Source: JBCCJA01 sp039045975
GTDB taxonomy: Bacteria > Planctomycetota > Planctomycetia > Planctomycetales > Planctomycetaceae
Assembly: GCA_039045975.1 (NCBI GenBank)
Contig: JBCCJA010000098.1
Location: 1-7,248, forward strand
Reading direction: 5' to 3'
Length of the DNA stretch: 7,248 bases
The position numbers and the translations under genes are program-made. Below, piece by piece: positions 5,829 to 7,248 of the stretch (positions are counted from its first letter, which is position 1; each line of letters starts with the position of its first letter). Under the pieces are notes generated by a model that was not told the origin of the DNA, did no database searches, and saw only the letters and a program-made list of their open reading frames with translations.

Positions 5829-5853
5829 ACGGTTTTCTGACAATTACAACCGT
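5829..5853 (-). promoter_or_regulatory. Inverted repeat ACGGTT-N13-AACCGT upstream of the NmrA-type gene
   Basis: ACGGTT (5829-5834) and AACCGT (5848-5853) form a perfect 6-bp inverted repeat around an A/T-rich 13-nt spacer, directly ahead of the Shine-Dalgarno site. The half-site is the same as in the repeat at 4891-4908 upstream of the neighbouring hydrolase gene. A binding site for a shared regulator is possible. The sequence match is seen; the role is inference. Confidence 0.35.
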
Positions 5854-5889
5854 AGCCGATCAACGCGGGCGACGCAGCGAGTATCGGGA

Positions 5890-6345
5890 TCAGGCGTCGG
5901 TCGCGCGGAGCGACTTCCGCATCGCCCTGTGCGGGACCGTCACCTCGATGAAAGTCGGCCCGCGGGTTTTGAACCCGAGGCGTTCGTAAAACGCGACCCG
6001 CTCCACGCGGGCGTGGAGTGTCAGTTCGACCGCGTCCGCCGCTCGGAGGACGGACTCGACTTCCCGCATGAGAAGGGTCCCGAGTCCGCGACCGCGAAGC
6101 TGCCCGGCGACGGCCATTTGCCGCAGACGAAACACGCCGCCGCCGAGCGGCGTCGCGACGAGGCAGGCGACGACCGTCTCGCCGTCGAACGCCGCGAAGT
6201 GCCGGTCGCCCCGGTCACACTCCCGGTCGGCGGCGTCGAGGGCCAAACCCAACGGCCGTCGCAATACGGCATCACGCAGCGAGAACGCGACCTCGTAGGC
6301 GTCGGAGCCGTACTCGATTTCCATGATGAGGAGGTCCGGGACCAT
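5890..6345 (-). CDS. GNAT-family N-acetyltransferase
   Basis: This 151-aa single-domain protein should transfer an acetyl group from acetyl-CoA to an amine. Motif A is clear: FRLRQMAVAGQLRGRGLGTLLM around 72-93, with the acetyl-CoA pyrophosphate loop Q82-x-x-G85-x-G87. Motif B reads HARVERVAFYERLGF (111-125), followed by a typical PHRAMRKSL end. The opening EYGSDAYEVAFSLRDAVLRRPLGL region resembles small uncharacterised GNAT proteins related to ElaA. The start is uncertain: ATG at 6345 gives the longest form, while ATG at 6324 (MEIEYGS) gives 144 aa and fits the family N-terminus equally well; neither has a Shine-Dalgarno site. It lies downstream of a terminator-like hairpin and 74 bp upstream of the NmrA-type gene, so these two may share a transcript. 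The substrate is unknown. Confidence 0.9.
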   Translation of the reverse strand: MVPDLLIMEIEYGSDAYEVAFSLRDAVLRRPLGLALDAADRECDRGDRHFAAFDGETVVACLVATPLGGGVFRLRQMAVAGQLRGRGLGTLLMREVESVLRAADAVELTLHARVERVAFYERLGFKTRGPTFIEVTVPHRAMRKSLRATDA

Positions 6346-6388
6346 CGGCGTGGGCTTCGGGCATTCGATCGCTGAATACGAAAGAAGC

Positions 6389-6415
6389 GTCTCGGCGACA
6401 GGATCGTGCCGAGAC
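6389..6415 (-). terminator. Probable intrinsic terminator after the YdeI-like gene
   Basis: GTCTCGGC (6389-6396) and GCCGAGAC (6408-6415) are perfect 8-bp complements around an 11-nt loop. The hairpin starts 41 nt after the YdeI-like gene's stop on the minus strand, and the minus strand continues with GCTTCTTTCG, a moderately T-rich tail. This is the most terminator-like hairpin in the window and would separate the YdeI-like gene from the GNAT gene. Confidence 0.55.
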
Positions 6416-6456
6416 CCGTGTCATGCTGTCGTGAGGTTGCTGCCTCGTGCGTCGCC

Positions 6457-7017
6457 TCACATATGCCGCAGCCGTTCGCCCGCGGCCGCGGCGGCCGTGA
6501 GCGTTTCGATCCGCTTTCGCCGCGTCGCGTCACGTTTCGCCGACGCGATCCAGCGGAGCACGTTCCGCCGGTACGACGCGGCCGAGGCCGCGAAGTTCGT
6601 CTCCGCGGGCGGCAGAGATCGCAACGCCTCGGCGACGTCGTCCGGGACGACGAGCGCGTCGACGTCCGTATCCGCGACCCATGTCCCGGCCGCCTGCGCC
6701 CGCTCCGCCGCCGCCCTCCCGGGGGCCGCGACCCGGCCCTCCGCCTCGAGTTTTCCGAAGCGGTCGCGGTAGCTCGCGGTCCAGCGGTCGTGCCGCCGCG
6801 GCGTGATCAACTGCGACGTCCGCGCCTCGTCGACCGCCTTCCGCCGCCCGTCGATCCAACCGAAACAGAGTAACTCGTCGAGCACCGCCTCCCGCGACAC
6901 ATACTTCTCCGGGACCGCCTTCTTAAAAGTCACCAGCCACACGCCGTCGTCCCGGCCGTGATGCACCTCAAGCCATACCCGGAGTTCGGCGACCGACGAA
7001 ATTTCGAGCGATTCCAA
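6457..7017 (-). CDS. YdeI/OmdA-family protein (YdeI/OmpD-associated type)
   Basis: This 186-aa protein matches the YdeI (COG4430-like) family often annotated as OmpD-associated or bacteriocin-protection proteins; the biochemical role is not established. Visible family features are VWLVTFKK (26-33), VLDELLCFGWIDGRRK (45-60) with the diagnostic FGWIDG, and a conserved ITPRRHDRWTASYRDR segment (71-86). The C-terminal part has the OmdA-like helical region: DVAEALRSLP (127-136) and a Tyr/Arg-rich RRNVLRWIASAKRDATRRKR stretch (150-169), ending in an Ala-rich helix. There is no signal peptide or membrane segment. The TTG at 7017 is the only usable start: an in-frame TGA lies four codons upstream and no ATG or early GTG follows. 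A TATGAT hexamer at 7062-7057 on the minus strand, 40 nt upstream, could be a -10 element but has no good -35 partner. Probably monocistronic. Confidence 0.87.
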   Translation of the reverse strand: MESLEISSVAELRVWLEVHHGRDDGVWLVTFKKAVPEKYVSREAVLDELLCFGWIDGRRKAVDEARTSQLITPRRHDRWTASYRDRFGKLEAEGRVAAPGRAAAERAQAAGTWVADTDVDALVVPDDVAEALRSLPPAETNFAASAASYRRNVLRWIASAKRDATRRKRIETLTAAAAAGERLRHM

Positions 7018-7076
7018 AACGTCGTCTCACGGCTCCACGGGCGAATCCGTCCCCGAATCATAGCCCGAGCGGTAAC

Positions 7077-7116
7077 GCGAGGGGTCTGCGGGCCGGCGTC
7101 GCCCGAACCCCTTCGC
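7077..7116 (-). terminator. Strong 14-bp GC-rich hairpin between the edge gene and the YdeI-like gene
   Basis: On the minus strand GCGA, GGGGT and CGGGC pair in order with GCCCG, ACCCC and TCGC, around a 7-nt loop (7094-7100), with one bulged base and a small asymmetric internal loop. It starts 17 nt after the TAA of the partial gene at the right edge, a typical terminator distance, but no T run follows it on that strand. It may instead be a leader structure of the YdeI-like gene, whose start is 59 nt further on. Confidence 0.45.
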
Positions 7117-7133
7117 GTGACGAGGATTTTGCA

Positions 7134-7248
7134 TTAAGCGATGTCGGTCGTGAGTGAGGCGGTGTGGAAGATCGCGAGTTTGGCCGTCACGAACGGCCTT
7201 ACGCGGCGGAACCGGCGTACCCACGGCGGCAGCGTCGTCAGGCCCCAC
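7134..7248 (-). CDS. Partial CDS, C-terminal end of an unidentified protein
   Basis: The last 37 codons plus TAA of a minus-strand gene enter from the right edge; the first complete codon is at 7247-7245. The peptide runs WGLTTLPPWVRRFRR, then a Val/Phe/Ala-rich stretch, ending SLTTDIA. It is called because 32 of 37 codons end in G or C, as in the real genes here, while the competing frame that stays open further (to a TGA at 7029) has a much weaker bias. I do not recognise the family from this tail. It would lie upstream of the YdeI-like gene with a 116-bp gap holding a hairpin. Confidence 0.5.
   Translation of the reverse strand, partial: WGLTTLPPWVRRFRRVRPFVTAKLAIFHTASLTTDIA

Noticed and set aside
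5225..5989. A 254-codon plus-strand open frame opposite the NmrA-type gene
   Set aside because: It is antisense to a clear Rossmann-fold gene and has no recognisable domain.
6431..6460. 6-bp inverted repeat GTGAGG/CCTCAC at the end of the YdeI-like gene
   Set aside because: It overlaps the stop codon and is weaker than the adjacent 8-bp terminator-like hairpin.
7027..7248. A 73-codon minus-strand open frame reaching the right edge
   Set aside because: Its third-position G/C bias is weak compared with the overlapping frame ending at 7134, and it looks like a shadow of that gene plus intergenic DNA.

Overview
The window is GC-rich chromosomal DNA with the look of a planctomycete. The grounds are very high G/C at third codon positions, little use of Shine-Dalgarno sites, frequent TTG starts, a secreted protein of a type I associate with planctomycetes, and a NAD kinase with a TPIGSTAHSLSAGG motif. 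The phylum is an inference from these traits; no rRNA or other marker is present. I see no phage, insertion sequence, CRISPR array, tRNA or rRNA.

Layout, left to right. Three minus-strand genes come first in transcription order NAD kinase (2050-2937), secreted protein of unknown function (1084-1995), diadenylate cyclase (32-970). They are separated by 54 and 113 bp, and each gap contains a GC-rich hairpin. A 198-bp divergent region follows, with a 14-bp perfect palindrome and a pyrimidine-rich tandem repeat. It leads to the only plus-strand gene, an AcpH-like (DUF479-type) hydrolase that must start at a TTG (3136-3813). After a 168-bp convergent gap of visibly lower GC come minus-strand genes for a secreted alpha/beta-hydrolase (3982-4836), an NmrA-type NAD(P)-binding oxidoreductase (4961-5815), a GNAT acetyltransferase (5890-6345) and a YdeI/OmdA-type protein (6457-7017). 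The last 38 codons of another minus-strand gene run off the right edge (7134-7248).

Functionally this is mostly housekeeping and accessory metabolism, not one obvious pathway. The diadenylate cyclase is the most notable gene: its architecture (an N-terminal pyruvate-kinase-C-like alpha/beta domain followed by a DisA_N catalytic domain) resembles the archaeal DacZ type more than the usual bacterial DisA or CdaA. NAD kinase and this cyclase could share a transcript, but the intergenic hairpins may separate them.

The best non-coding signals are: a pair of related inverted repeats (ACGGTT...AACCGT) upstream of the two neighbouring enzyme genes at 3982-4836 and 4961-5815; long hairpins at 1000-1039 and 7077-7116; a terminator-like hairpin at 6389-6415; and three genes whose starts are TTG. 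I found no convincing evidence for a new defence or mobile system.
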